Assembly: GCA_022706885.1 (NCBI GenBank)
Contig: JAKJBR010000025.1
Location: 1 to 16,837 of the forward strand
DNA length: 16,837 nucleotides
Direction of reading: 5' to 3'
Source: DUPQ01 sp022706885
Lineage (GTDB): Bacteria > Bacillota > Clostridia > DUPQ01
Below the pieces are notes generated by a model that saw nothing but the letters and a program-made list of their open reading frames with translations, had not been told where the DNA came from and did not search any database. Below are positions 6,333-13,607 of this stretch, one piece after another (position 1 is the stretch's first letter; the number at the start of each line of letters is the position of its first letter). Both the position numbers and the translations under genes were made by a program.

Positions 6333-6962
6333 ATGAAAAGATGTATTATCATCGGCGGCGCACCGATTTGTGATTATGAATATATAAGGGAACGGGTGAA
6401 TAAAGAAGATTTTTTCATCTACTGCGACAGCGGATTGAAACATAAGGAAAAACTCGGCGTATCACCGAATCTGATAATCGGAGATTTTGATTCTCACAGC
6501 AATCCGTATCTGGATATCGAGACCATTGTTTTGCCCGTAATGAAGGATGACACCGATACGGCTTATGCAGCCAAAGAAGCAATCAAAAGAGGTTTTCAGG
6601 ATATTATCCTTTGCGGTGTTACAGGCGGGCGTCAAGACCATACCCTTGTGAATATATTCCTGCTGTTCAGATTCGACAGTTACGGTATCAAAGCCCGTAT
6701 TATTGACGATTATGCCGAAATGGAAGTGCTTTCACCGGGAAGCACGGCATTGATTGAGGATTGCTATCTGTATTTTTCTCTCGTAAATATGACCGGAATC
6801 GCACGTGGTATCACGATAAAAAATGCCAAATACAATTTAAGCAATGCAAAGATTGAAAGCGAGAATCAGTATGCTACCGGTAATGAAGTGCTGCCCGGGA
6901 AGACGGCGGAGGTGTCAATCAGGGAGGGGAGAGTATTACTTTTGAAGGTGAGAAGAGAATAA
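6333..6962 (+). CDS. thiN: Thiamine pyrophosphokinase (thiamine diphosphokinase)
   Basis: The enzyme transfers pyrophosphate from ATP to thiamine, giving the coenzyme thiamine diphosphate in the cytosol. The 209-aa length is normal for the bacterial family. The three signature blocks are intact: IIGDFDSH (48-55, metal-binding Asp residues), KDDTDT (71-76) and GVTGGRQDH (95-103). The C-terminal beta-sandwich region expected to bind thiamine follows, including GITIKNAKYNLSNAK and a conserved GNEVLPGKTAEVSI-type segment. The ATG is preceded by GAGGTG at 9 nt. Clostridial thiN often follows rsgA and rpe, but neither is present here, so the gene sits alone beside mobile-gene remnants. No TPP riboswitch was recognised upstream. 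Confidence 0.95.
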   Translation: MKRCIIIGGAPICDYEYIRERVNKEDFFIYCDSGLKHKEKLGVSPNLIIGDFDSHSNPYLDIETIVLPVMKDDTDTAYAAKEAIKRGFQDIILCGVTGGRQDHTLVNIFLLFRFDSYGIKARIIDDYAEMEVLSPGSTALIEDCYLYFSLVNMTGIARGITIKNAKYNLSNAKIESENQYATGNEVLPGKTAEVSIREGRVLLLKVRRE

Positions 6963-7031
6963 CAGGATTGGGAATAGATTGTTTACAGGTTTGTTTGAAT
7001 ATCTGATACCGATTTCATATAGGAGGAACAG

Positions 7032-7634
7032 ATGGATAAGATAGTATTAATTTTGATTATAATAGCATTACTGACTGTAATTGTGATTTGCTTTTACAGG
7101 AAGAATTCTGCCAAATCCGAGCATCCCGACAAATCGGAATTCAGCGGTAGAGGTACCGGTTACAAAAATCCCGGTGATTTATCACGCGGTATAATCTATG
7201 AGCCGGATATGGCAAAAAAGCCGCTGCCGCCTTTCAAGGAAATCGCAGTAGTTGACAATGATGATATCACTATTAAAATCACAGCTGCGGATCCCTATCA
7301 TATGTGGGGTTACTCATTACATGTGTATCTGGAGAATAAATCGGGCGGCGATACCTTCTACTCATTTGCTTTATCAAGCGCAAAGGTCAACGGGATCCAA
7401 TTAAAAACTGATGAAGTCGCAACCGATGTCAACTTCTACATAGAGCTTGGCAAGAACTACAGTTATGCAAGCGGCGAAATCGCATTTATAGCCGAGGATC
7501 TTAAGAAAAAGGGAATAAATAAGTATGGAGATATAAAGAATATTGAGTTAGGCTTTATAGTCTATGAAACGCTGAATAAAGACAAGGTTATTTTTACCGG
7601 TACGGTAACGGTAAAACTTCAGAGAGGTAATTAA
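7032..7634 (+). CDS. Membrane-anchored protein with a beta-rich C-terminal domain, function unknown
   Basis: The ATG follows an ideal AGGAGG (7021-7026). A single N-terminal hydrophobic segment (residues about 4-21, IVLILIIIALLTVIVICF) is followed by a basic residue pair and a polar linker (about 24-70), suggesting an anchored protein whose bulk lies outside the cell. Residues about 73-198 (VVDNDDITIKITAADP, MWGYSLHVYLENKSGG, SSAKVNGIQL, ELGFIVYE, GTVTVKL) resemble a recurrent Clostridia domain built around the pattern DD-x-T-x-x-I-T then WGY-x-x-x-V-x-L-EN, normally predicted to be an Ig-like beta sandwich and sometimes attached to zinc-ribbon or lipoprotein N-termini. No catalytic motif is visible. 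A broken lipoprotein gene starts right after the stop, suggesting a former two-gene envelope operon. Confidence 0.75.
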   Translation: MDKIVLILIIIALLTVIVICFYRKNSAKSEHPDKSEFSGRGTGYKNPGDLSRGIIYEPDMAKKPLPPFKEIAVVDNDDITIKITAADPYHMWGYSLHVYLENKSGGDTFYSFALSSAKVNGIQLKTDEVATDVNFYIELGKNYSYASGEIAFIAEDLKKKGINKYGDIKNIELGFIVYETLNKDKVIFTGTVTVKLQRGN

Positions 7635-7906
7635 TTACGATGGGTTTTTGCAGTTACCTGTCTGTTGTTGACAGGCGGTTGTACTACCCGAAGGCTACCG
7701 ATTTATAAATTTACACATTGAAAGAGTTAGTGCAATTTCAATCGGATTATCGTGAAACACTATCTTTAGATAAAGTCTTGGACAAAACCCCTTCGTTTTA
7801 TCAAGTAACTTCCAAGTATGACAGGAAGTTTTTTGAAGACCGCTCGCTAATACCGGTTTATGCAATAAAAACAGGGATTCTGATATATGTTTTCATATTA
7901 ATTTAA
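7635..7906 (+). pseudogene. Broken small lipoprotein gene (frameshifted and truncated)
   Basis: Frame one, immediately after the previous stop, reads VFAVTCLLLTGGCTTRRL, a hydrophobic run ending in a cysteine as in lipoprotein signals, but it lacks a start codon and stops at TGA 7719-7721. A second frame beginning at TTG 7718 continues with LKELVQFQSDYRETLSLDKV, then YDRKFFEDRSLIPVYAIKTG. This resembles small secreted Clostridia proteins in which FFED-x-SL-x-x-V-Y is followed by a glycine-serine-rich strand. Here the text instead ends ILIYVFILI and TAA, so the 3' part appears lost. The simplest reading is one lipoprotein gene broken by a frameshift near 7715 and cut at the 3' end. A separate 62-aa gene from TTG 7718 is possible but has no ribosome binding site. 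Confidence 0.45.
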
Positions 7907-7936
7907 ATTACAAATAGAAATACAGGATTGGCATAT

Positions 7937-8005
7937 CCAAATATGAGGGATTGAAATTACCAAATGTGAGGGATTGAAATTGCCAAATGTGAGGGATTGG
8001 CATTA
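7937..8005 (+). repeat. 23-bp tandem repeat, three copies plus degenerate flanks
   Basis: Units begin at 7937, 7960 and 7983, each starting CCAAATRTGAGGGATTG and 23 bp long. Copies 1 and 2 end AAATTA/AAATTG and copy 3 ends GCATTA. A partial unit (CAGGATTGGCATAT) precedes, and a decayed one (TAAATATATGGG) follows. Because 23 is not a multiple of three, the array disrupts any reading frame through it. There are no unique spacers, so it is not CRISPR. Confidence 0.8.
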
Positions 8006-8063
8006 TAAATATATGGGTGAAGACGGTGTCTATGTAGTGCCTGTTACGTCTTTAAAGAATTAG
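7980..8063 (+). pseudogene. C-terminal fragment of an unknown gene after the tandem repeat
   Basis: Starting in the last repeat unit, an open frame encodes LPNVRDWHYKYMGEDGVYV then VPVTSLKN and stops at TAG 8061-8063. The residues look protein-like and are not low complexity, but there is no start signal; the internal ATG 8013 would give only 16 residues. This may be the tail of a gene whose upstream part was destroyed by deletion or by expansion of the 23-bp repeat. The rest of 8064-8125 shows no gene. Confidence 0.25.
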
Positions 8064-8125
8064 CTTAAGTTGAGTGCAGATTTGATTTCGTCAAGCAGTA
8101 TATTCTTATAGGCGGTTTGCCTTCC

Positions 8126-8154
8126 TTGCTACCGTCTTTCTTCTTTTATATAAT
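8126..8154 (+). promoter_or_regulatory. rtcB promoter within interleaved inverted repeats
   Basis: TTGCTA (8126-8131), a 17-bp spacer and TATAAT (8149-8154) form a good promoter 24 nt before the rtcB start. CCTTGC (8124-8129) is complementary to GCAAGG (8159-8164), and ACCGTC (8131-8136) to GACGGT (8164-8169). The two pairs interleave rather than nest. They flank the promoter and could be operator half-sites. Confidence 0.5.
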
Positions 8155-8177
8155 AAAGGCAAGGACGGTAATTTATT

Positions 8178-9302
8178 TTGATATTAATTAAAGGTCAATT
8201 CAATGAGGCTAAAGTTTTCACTTCCGAACTGGAAGAGACTGCAAGAGCCCAGATTCAGAATCTGGTAAACCAGTCATTTGTCAAAGGAAGTAAAATTCGG
8301 GTTATGCCCGATGTGCATGCCGGTGCGGGCAGCACCATCGGCACTACAATGACCATTAAAGATAAAGTAGTACCTAATCTGGTGGGTGTGGATATAGGTT
8401 GCGGTATGCTGACATGCGAGTTGACCGGTATAACGAAGGAGAATCTCAATCTGCAGAAGCTGGACAACCTTATCCGTTTCAGAATTCCCTCCGGCTATGG
8501 TATACGCCGTAATCCTCATGAGTTTCTGGACAGGACAAGGATTGATGACTTACGCTGTCCTGAAAAAGGGAAGAATGACGGTAAACTGAAAATAGACCGC
8601 GCACGTCTTTCACTGGGTACATTGGGCGGCGGCAATCATTTTATCGAAATAAACAAAGATGAAAACAATAAACTATACCTTGTTGTTCATTCCGGATCAC
8701 GGCATCTGGGACTGCAGGTAGCATTGCACTACCAACGTCTGGCAGCCAATTTGCAACCTGAAATAGAGCGGGATTTGGCATATTTAGAAGGTGAACCTTT
8801 GAAAGACTATCTGTATGATATGAAAATAATGCAGGAGTATGCTGTCTGGAACAGAAAGGCAATGGCGGAGACCATCATCACGGGAATGGAATGGCAAACA
8901 GGTGCACGGTATACAACCATTCACAATTATATAGACCTTAATACAATGATTTTACGAAAAGGTGCTATTTCGGCTGATGCGGGCGAGATAGTGCTGATTC
9001 CGCTCAATATGCGTGACGGCTCTCTGCTTTGTGTGGGAAAGGGAAATCCCGACTGGAACTATTCCGCTCCTCACGGTGCCGGAAGAATCCTGTCTCGCAA
9101 TGAAGCCAAGAGAGTACTGTCAATGAAAGACTTTAAAGACAGTATGGATGGAATTTTCTCCACATCCGTTCGTAAAGATACTCTGGATGAAGCACCGATG
9201 GCATACAAATCTTTGGAGAGTATACAGGAGTATCTGGATCAGACGGTGGATATATTACATCACCTGACTCCGTTATATAACTTCAAAGCTACAGGAGATT
9301 AA
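8178..9302 (+). CDS. rtcB: RtcB family RNA ligase
   Basis: RtcB joins RNA ends carrying a 2',3'-cyclic or 3' phosphate to a 5' hydroxyl, using GTP and manganese. The 374-aa product is slightly shorter than the E. coli enzyme (about 408 aa) and fits the compact bacterial subgroup. Catalytic landmarks are present: VGVDIGCGM with Cys75 (metal ligand), LGGGNHFIEI with His154, VVHSGSRHLG with His171, and APHGAGR with His299, the expected guanylylated histidine. The start is TTG at 8178, supported by the family-like N-terminus MILIKGQFNEAKVFT; AAGG lies about 13 nt upstream, so initiation is probably weak. No rtcA, archease, prfH or rtcR neighbour is visible. Solitary RtcB proteins are usually assigned to RNA repair, but the substrate here is unknown. 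Confidence 0.95.
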   Translation: MILIKGQFNEAKVFTSELEETARAQIQNLVNQSFVKGSKIRVMPDVHAGAGSTIGTTMTIKDKVVPNLVGVDIGCGMLTCELTGITKENLNLQKLDNLIRFRIPSGYGIRRNPHEFLDRTRIDDLRCPEKGKNDGKLKIDRARLSLGTLGGGNHFIEINKDENNKLYLVVHSGSRHLGLQVALHYQRLAANLQPEIERDLAYLEGEPLKDYLYDMKIMQEYAVWNRKAMAETIITGMEWQTGARYTTIHNYIDLNTMILRKGAISADAGEIVLIPLNMRDGSLLCVGKGNPDWNYSAPHGAGRILSRNEAKRVLSMKDFKDSMDGIFSTSVRKDTLDEAPMAYKSLESIQEYLDQTVDILHHLTPLYNFKATGD

Positions 9303-9334
9303 ACCGATATCAGTTTTGATATACGACAAAATAG

Positions 9335-9364
9335 TTGACGTATATTTTTTACTATAAGTGTAAT
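9335..9364 (+). promoter_or_regulatory. Possible promoter downstream of rtcB
   Basis: TTGACG (9335-9340), an 18-bp spacer and TGTAAT (9359-9364) give a moderate promoter match, in position to transcribe the short ORF at 9439 and the AAA/DUF4143 gene. No convincing terminator was found for rtcB. Confidence 0.3.
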
Positions 9365-9438
9365 TTTCCATAAGCATAAAAAAGGGAACTGCTTACAAAA
9401 AATAAATGGATAAATAATATGTGAATATAAGGAGACGG

Positions 9439-9560
9439 ATGAAATTCTTAACATTATATGAAGATTATGTTGTTGTATTATCAGCTTTCGAGTTGAATCT
9501 GATTAAAAAACTGAGCCGATAGACTATGTTTCAATAGCAGAAATTCAGAAAAATGTGTAA
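9439..9560 (+). pseudogene. Short ORF, probably frameshifted
   Basis: An ATG at 9439 sits 5 nt behind a good AAGGAGA site and encodes MKFLTLYEDYVVVLSAFELN then LIKKLSR, ending at TAG 9520-9522. In the frame beginning at 9513, coding-like text continues as EPIDYVSIAEIQKNV to TAA 9558-9560. The well-placed ribosome binding site and the natural continuation suggest a small gene broken by a frameshift near 9513. Alternatively a genuine 27-aa peptide is made. The family is not recognised, and the 3' part runs directly into the 32-bp tandem repeats. Confidence 0.35.
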
Positions 9561-9629
9561 AATGCGGCCTAAAAAGTCGGAAAAATGTGCAGAAACGCAT
9601 TGAAAAAGCCGGAAAAATGTGTTAAAGTC
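9545..9629 (+). repeat. 32-bp tandem repeat, about 2.6 copies
   Basis: Units start at 9545, 9577 and 9609, each beginning YCRGAAAAATGTG, and the first two end AAAAAG. Spacing is exactly 32 bp, and the third unit is partial. The array ends about 30 nt before the AAA/DUF4143 gene. Together with the short ORF it accounts for most of the 358-bp gap between rtcB and that gene. Confidence 0.75.
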
Positions 9630-9660
9630 TAATTACTACTCTGAAAGGATGGTAATTTGA

Positions 9661-10953
9661 TTGAAACGTAAACCTCTTCAGGACCTGATAAAATGGAAAG
9701 AAGACAGAGAACGTAAGCCTATGGTGTTAAAGGGTGCACGACAGGTCGGCAAGACATGGCTTATGAAGGAGTTCGGAAGTAACTACTACGATAACTATGT
9801 TTATTTCAACTTTGATGAAGAAGATCAATTGAAATCTATTTTTGAGGCAAATAAAAATCCCCATCGTATTGTTGAGCTTCTTTCCCTGATTGCGGGTAAA
9901 AAAATACTTCCGCAAGAAACACTGATTATTTTCGACGAAATTCAGGAATGCTCGGAGGCTTTGAATACACTTAAGTACTTCAAGGAGAAAGCAAATGAAT
10001 ATCACGTTATTGCTGCGGGAAGTCTTTTGGGTACTCTTCTTGCTAAACCGAAATCATATCCGGTCGGTATGGTCAATGTACTCAATATTTTTCCTATGTG
10101 TTTTGAAGAATTTCTTGAAGCAACCGATCCTATGCTTTTTACATACTACGAAAGTATTGAGAAGAAACAGGAGATTTTTGATATATTCCATAATCGCTTA
10201 ATAGATGCTTATAATTATTACCTCATTATAGGGGGAATGCCGGAATGCGTCTCATCGTGGGTTAAATACAAAGACCCTGCCGGAATATCAAAGATACAGC
10301 GCGAATTGATAGAGATTTATGAAAATGACTTTTCTAAACACAACGGTAATGTAAACAGCGGGCGTATACTGCAGGTTTTCCGTAGTATTGTGGCACAACT
10401 TTCCAAACCCAACGAAAAGTTTATGTATGGAACTGTCAGAAAAGGGGGTAGGGCACGGGACTTTGAAGAAGCTATTGAATGGCTGGTTTCAGCAGGTATG
10501 CTCAACCGGGTTTACAATGTTTCAAAAATGAAACATCCTTTGGCTGCATTTGATAAACTTGAGCAGTTTAAGCTGTTTGTCTTTGATACGGGATTGCTTA
10601 AACACATGGCAGGTATTGATAACAGTGCCATTCTTTTAAGCAGCGATTTTCAGTTTAAAGGACCGCTGACCGAAAACTATATTTTACAGCAACTTCGCGG
10701 TCAATTTGAGGTAGAACCCAGATACTACTCCGATAAGAATAATGAGTTGGATTTTGTTCTACAGTATGGCACTGCAATTATTCCGGTTGAAGTAAAAGGC
10801 GGAACGGATAAATCCGCACCTTCATTCAAGAAATATATTTCCGAGCATAAACCTGAATATGCTATCCGTTATTCCAAGCGCGGATATAAAAAGGACGGTT
10901 ATATAACCAATATACCGTTATACCTTGCAGGAAAAACGAAAGAATTGCTCTGA
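9661..10953 (+). CDS. AAA-family ATPase with C-terminal DUF4143 (PD-(D/E)XK-like) domain
   Basis: The 430-aa protein has the standard AAA_14 plus DUF4143 layout. Walker A is GARQVGKT (25-32), Walker B is LIIFDE (88-93), and a sensor-like VIAAGSLLG follows (116-124). The C-terminal DUF4143 region carries a nuclease-like signature: Glu339 in LTENY, Asp364 in NELDFVL, and Glu377 and Lys379 in PVEVKGG. These match the core pattern of PD-(D/E)XK enzymes. Proteins of this kind are very common in Clostridia and Bacteroidetes, often in many copies, and their role is poorly known; defence or mobile-element functions are proposed. The start is TTG at 9661, with AAAGGA about 12 nt upstream. It stands alone except for the repeats and short ORF ahead of it. 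No terminator is evident before the following oxidoreductases. Confidence 0.92.
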   Translation: MKRKPLQDLIKWKEDRERKPMVLKGARQVGKTWLMKEFGSNYYDNYVYFNFDEEDQLKSIFEANKNPHRIVELLSLIAGKKILPQETLIIFDEIQECSEALNTLKYFKEKANEYHVIAAGSLLGTLLAKPKSYPVGMVNVLNIFPMCFEEFLEATDPMLFTYYESIEKKQEIFDIFHNRLIDAYNYYLIIGGMPECVSSWVKYKDPAGISKIQRELIEIYENDFSKHNGNVNSGRILQVFRSIVAQLSKPNEKFMYGTVRKGGRARDFEEAIEWLVSAGMLNRVYNVSKMKHPLAAFDKLEQFKLFVFDTGLLKHMAGIDNSAILLSSDFQFKGPLTENYILQQLRGQFEVEPRYYSDKNNELDFVLQYGTAIIPVEVKGGTDKSAPSFKKYISEHKPEYAIRYSKRGYKKDGYITNIPLYLAGKTKELL

Positions 10954-10989
10954 TTCAGTACATTTGCGTTTTATATATATTTTATATAG

Positions 10990-11028
10990 TATAATTCAGT
11001 CATAGTATAAAAAAGAGGTGACATGTAT
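10990..11028 (+). promoter_or_regulatory. -10-like element and leader of oxidoreductase copy 1
   Basis: TATAATTCAGTCAT (10990-11003) is followed by an AGAGGTG ribosome binding site (11014-11020). The same 14 nt recur exactly before copy 3 (13570-13583), and TATAATTC recurs before copy 2. The -35 is not clear. The conserved block marks the upstream edge of the duplicated unit and may be its promoter. Confidence 0.45.
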
Positions 11029-12267
11029 ATGAGTAAGGTAAGAATAGGAATCTTCGGTGTAAGAAGAGGTTCCTCTGTTGTGAGATACTGCCGGACACAG
11101 CCCGATGTCCAACTGGTGGCAATCTGTGATAAATGGGAACAGGGTCTTATGGATAAGAAAAAGGAGCTGAGTGAGGATATTGCCTACTATACCTCCTTTG
11201 ACGACTTTATCAAGCATGATATGGATGCGGTGGTGCTTGCCAACTATGCAAACGAGCATGCACCGTATGCAATACATTGTATGGAAAGAGGACTGCATGT
11301 ATTAAGTGAGGTATTGCCTTGTCAGACAATGGCTGAGGCGGTGCAACTTGTGGAAACGGTGGAAAAAACCGGTAAAGTCTATGCATATGCGGAGAATTAC
11401 TGTTTTATGGCCGCACCTTACGAGATGCGAAAGCTTTACCGTTCCGGAAAAATGGGAGAATTTGAATACGGAGAAGGCGAGTATATGCATAATTGCGAAT
11501 CCATATGGCCGATAATAACCCGCGGCGAAAAAGACCATTGGCGTAACAATATTTATGCCACCTTTTACTGTACCCATTCGATAGGTCCTCTTATTCATAT
11601 AACCGGTCTTCGACCGGTATCGGTAACGGGTTTTGAGTTACCTTTTAATACAAGAATGGAGAGAATGGGAGCCAAATCGGGCAACACAGGTATGGAGATT
11701 ATAACTATGGAGAACGGGGGGATAATAAAGAGTCTTCACGGTTTAGGACCTTCTAAAAACTCTATCTGGTTCTGTATCTACGGAACACTGGGAAGAGCGG
11801 AGAGTTCCAGAGAAGATGCTCAGTACGGTGGACACAGCCGTATTTTCACCAATCTTGACAGATATGAGGGTGAGTGTTTTAACCGTCCCGCTACCTATTG
11901 TCCCGGAGCGGACGAACCTTCTATTGTTCAAAAGTGGGGGCACGGAGGCAGCGATTATCATATAATGCATAATTTTGTCGACCGAATCTTAGGTAATAGA
12001 GATGCGGATACCATTGATATATATGAAGCATTTGATATGTTTCTTCCCGGAATGTTTGCCTATCGCTCTGTATTAGCCGGAGGAATACCGATGGACATTC
12101 CAAATCTTCGGATAGCTTCAGAGAGAGACAAATGGCGTAATGACACATGGTGTACCGATCCGGCTGTTGCAAAAGATCAGCTTGTACCGTCATATTCCAA
12201 GGGTAATCCCGATATCCCCGATGAAACATATCAGCGGATTTATGAAGAGTGGATAAACGGTGTATAA
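11029..12267 (+). CDS. Gfo/Idh/MocA-type oxidoreductase, tandem copy 1
   Basis: The 412-aa protein has a Rossmann N-terminus (RIGIFGVRRG, then LVAICDKW, whose Asp would contact the NAD ribose) and the Gfo/Idh/MocA C-terminal fold with THSIGPLIHITGL and GHGGSDYH (304-311). Family members usually oxidise or reduce sugar hydroxyls with NAD(P). The usual EKP motif is replaced by HVLSEVLPCQT (90-100): the catalytic lysine position is Val95. ENYCFMAAPYEMRKLYRSG follows at the expected place. The ATG at 11029 is chosen over 11023 because it lies 8 nt from AGAGGTG and gives MSK as in the other copies. It is about 91 percent identical to copy 2 by eye. The substrate is unknown, and a non-oxidoreductase role is possible given the missing lysine. 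Confidence 0.9.
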   Translation: MSKVRIGIFGVRRGSSVVRYCRTQPDVQLVAICDKWEQGLMDKKKELSEDIAYYTSFDDFIKHDMDAVVLANYANEHAPYAIHCMERGLHVLSEVLPCQTMAEAVQLVETVEKTGKVYAYAENYCFMAAPYEMRKLYRSGKMGEFEYGEGEYMHNCESIWPIITRGEKDHWRNNIYATFYCTHSIGPLIHITGLRPVSVTGFELPFNTRMERMGAKSGNTGMEIITMENGGIIKSLHGLGPSKNSIWFCIYGTLGRAESSREDAQYGGHSRIFTNLDRYEGECFNRPATYCPGADEPSIVQKWGHGGSDYHIMHNFVDRILGNRDADTIDIYEAFDMFLPGMFAYRSVLAGGIPMDIPNLRIASERDKWRNDTWCTDPAVAKDQLVPSYSKGNPDIPDETYQRIYEEWINGV

Positions 12268-12338
12268 TTCGGTTATATGTTTAATCAGTTTATATAAAAT
12301 ATATATTTAGGATTGATTACAAGGAAAAAGAGGTGTTT
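12263..12338 (+). promoter_or_regulatory. Stop codon embedded in TATAATTC; leader of copy 2
   Basis: The TAA stop of copy 1 (12265-12267) lies within TATAATTC (12263-12270), the same -10-like block that precedes copies 1 and 3. A longer, AT-rich leader with an extra insertion follows, then AAGAGG before the ATG at 12339. Copy 2 could use this element as its own promoter while also receiving read-through. Confidence 0.4.
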
Positions 12339-13574
12339 ATGAGTAAGGTTAAGATCGGGGTTTTCGGTGTGAGAAGAGGTTCGGTTGTTATGAGGTATTG
12401 CCGGACACAGCCCGATGCGCAACTGGTGGCAATCTGTGATAAATGGGAACAGGGTCTTACGGATAAGAAAAAGGAGTTGGGTGAGGATATTGCCTACTAT
12501 ACCTCCTTTGATGACTTTATTAACCATGACATGGATGCGGTGGTTCTTGCCAACTATGCAAACGAGCATGCACCGTATGCAATACGTTGTATGGAAAAGG
12601 GACTGCATGTATTGAGTGAGGTATTGCCTTGTCAGACAATGAAAGAGGCGGTGCAACTTGTGGAAACGGTGGAAAAAACCGGAAAAATCTATGCATATGC
12701 GGAGAATTACTGTTTTATGGCTGCACCTTACGAGATACGAAAACTGTATCGTTCGGGTAAATTGGGAGAATTCGAATACGGAGAAGGGGAGTACATTCAT
12801 AATTGTGAATCTATATGGCCGAGAATAACCCGCGGCGAAAAGCATCATTGGCGTAACAATATGTATGCCACCTTTTACTGTACCCATTCAATAGGTCCTC
12901 TTATTCATATAACCGGTCTTCGCCCGGTATCGGTAACGGGTTTTGAGTTACCCTTTAATGCAAGAATGGAGAGAATGGGAGCCAAATCGGGCAGCGCAGG
13001 TATAGAGATAATAACTATGGAGAACGGGGGGATAATAAAGAGTGTCCATGGCGGGTGTTCGAAAAACTCCATCTGGTTCTGTATCTACGGAACACTGGGA
13101 AGAGCGGAGAGTTCCAGAGAAGATGCTCAGTACGGGGCATATAGTCGTATTTTTACCAATCTTGACAGATATGAGGGTGAGTGCTTTGACCGTCCCGCTA
13201 CCTATTGTCCCGAAGCGGACGAGCCTTCAATTGTTCAAAAGTGGGGACACGGAGGCAGCGATTATCATGTAATGCACAATTTTGTCGACACGATCTTGGG
13301 AAATACCGAAGCGGACACCATTGATATATATGAGGCGTTGGATATGTTCCTTCCCGGAATGTTTGCCTATCGCTCTGTATTAGCCGGAGGAATACCGATG
13401 GACATTCCAAATCTTCGGATAGCTTCAGAAAGGGACAAATGGCGTAATGACACATGGTGTACCGATCCGGCTGTTGCTAAAGATCAGCTTGTACCGTCAT
13501 ATTCCAAGGGTAATCCCGATATCCCCGATGAAACATATCAGCGGATTTATGAAAAGTGGATAAACGGTGTATAA
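12339..13574 (+). CDS. Gfo/Idh/MocA-type oxidoreductase, tandem copy 2
   Basis: This 411-aa paralogue keeps all the features of copy 1: KIGVFGVRRG, LVAICDKW, HVLSEVLPCQT in place of EKP, YCTHSIGPLIH and GHGGSDYH. Differences from copy 1 are mostly conservative and scattered (about 36 by eye), with the one-residue length change at the loop after IIKSVHGG. Preserved reading frame and conservative changes argue that it is functional, not a decaying duplicate. The ATG at 12339 (8 nt from AAGAGG) is preferred over the GTG at 12333, which overlaps the ribosome binding site. Changes cluster little around the predicted cofactor region, so any specialisation is more likely in the substrate pocket (inference). 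Confidence 0.9.
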   Translation: MSKVKIGVFGVRRGSVVMRYCRTQPDAQLVAICDKWEQGLTDKKKELGEDIAYYTSFDDFINHDMDAVVLANYANEHAPYAIRCMEKGLHVLSEVLPCQTMKEAVQLVETVEKTGKIYAYAENYCFMAAPYEIRKLYRSGKLGEFEYGEGEYIHNCESIWPRITRGEKHHWRNNMYATFYCTHSIGPLIHITGLRPVSVTGFELPFNARMERMGAKSGSAGIEIITMENGGIIKSVHGGCSKNSIWFCIYGTLGRAESSREDAQYGAYSRIFTNLDRYEGECFDRPATYCPEADEPSIVQKWGHGGSDYHVMHNFVDTILGNTEADTIDIYEALDMFLPGMFAYRSVLAGGIPMDIPNLRIASERDKWRNDTWCTDPAVAKDQLVPSYSKGNPDIPDETYQRIYEKWINGV

Positions 13575-13607
13575 TTCAGTCATTATGGAAAATATAAAGA
13601 GGTGTAT
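13570..13607 (+). promoter_or_regulatory. Stop codon embedded in TATAATTCAGTCAT; leader of copy 3
   Basis: The copy 2 TAA (13572-13574) lies in TATAAT (13570-13575), and the 14-nt block through 13583 is identical to that before copy 1. AGAGGTG (13598-13604) then precedes the ATG at 13608. The 33-nt intergenic spacing is also consistent with simple operon read-through. Confidence 0.45.

Noticed and set aside
6961..7932. ACAGGATTGG at both 6962 and 7922 as ends of a mobile element
   Set aside because: Only about 10 nt are shared, there is no transposase or terminal inverted repeat between them, and the second is part of the tandem repeat; coincidence is likely.
7937..8005. CRISPR-like array
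   Set aside because: The 23-bp units are directly adjacent, with no unique spacers and no cas genes nearby.
9308..9325. Hairpin ATATCA/TGATAT after rtcB as a terminator
   Set aside because: The stem is only 6 bp and AT-rich, and no T-run follows.
9545..9629. CRISPR-like array before the AAA gene
   Set aside because: The 32-bp units are head-to-tail and partly diverged; there are no spacers separated by constant repeats.
12285..12887. Long minus-strand ORFs opposite the oxidoreductases (also 13497-14156)
   Set aside because: They are mirror frames of the conserved paralogues, recur in all copies because the coding strand is conserved, and have no ribosome binding sites or recognisable domains.
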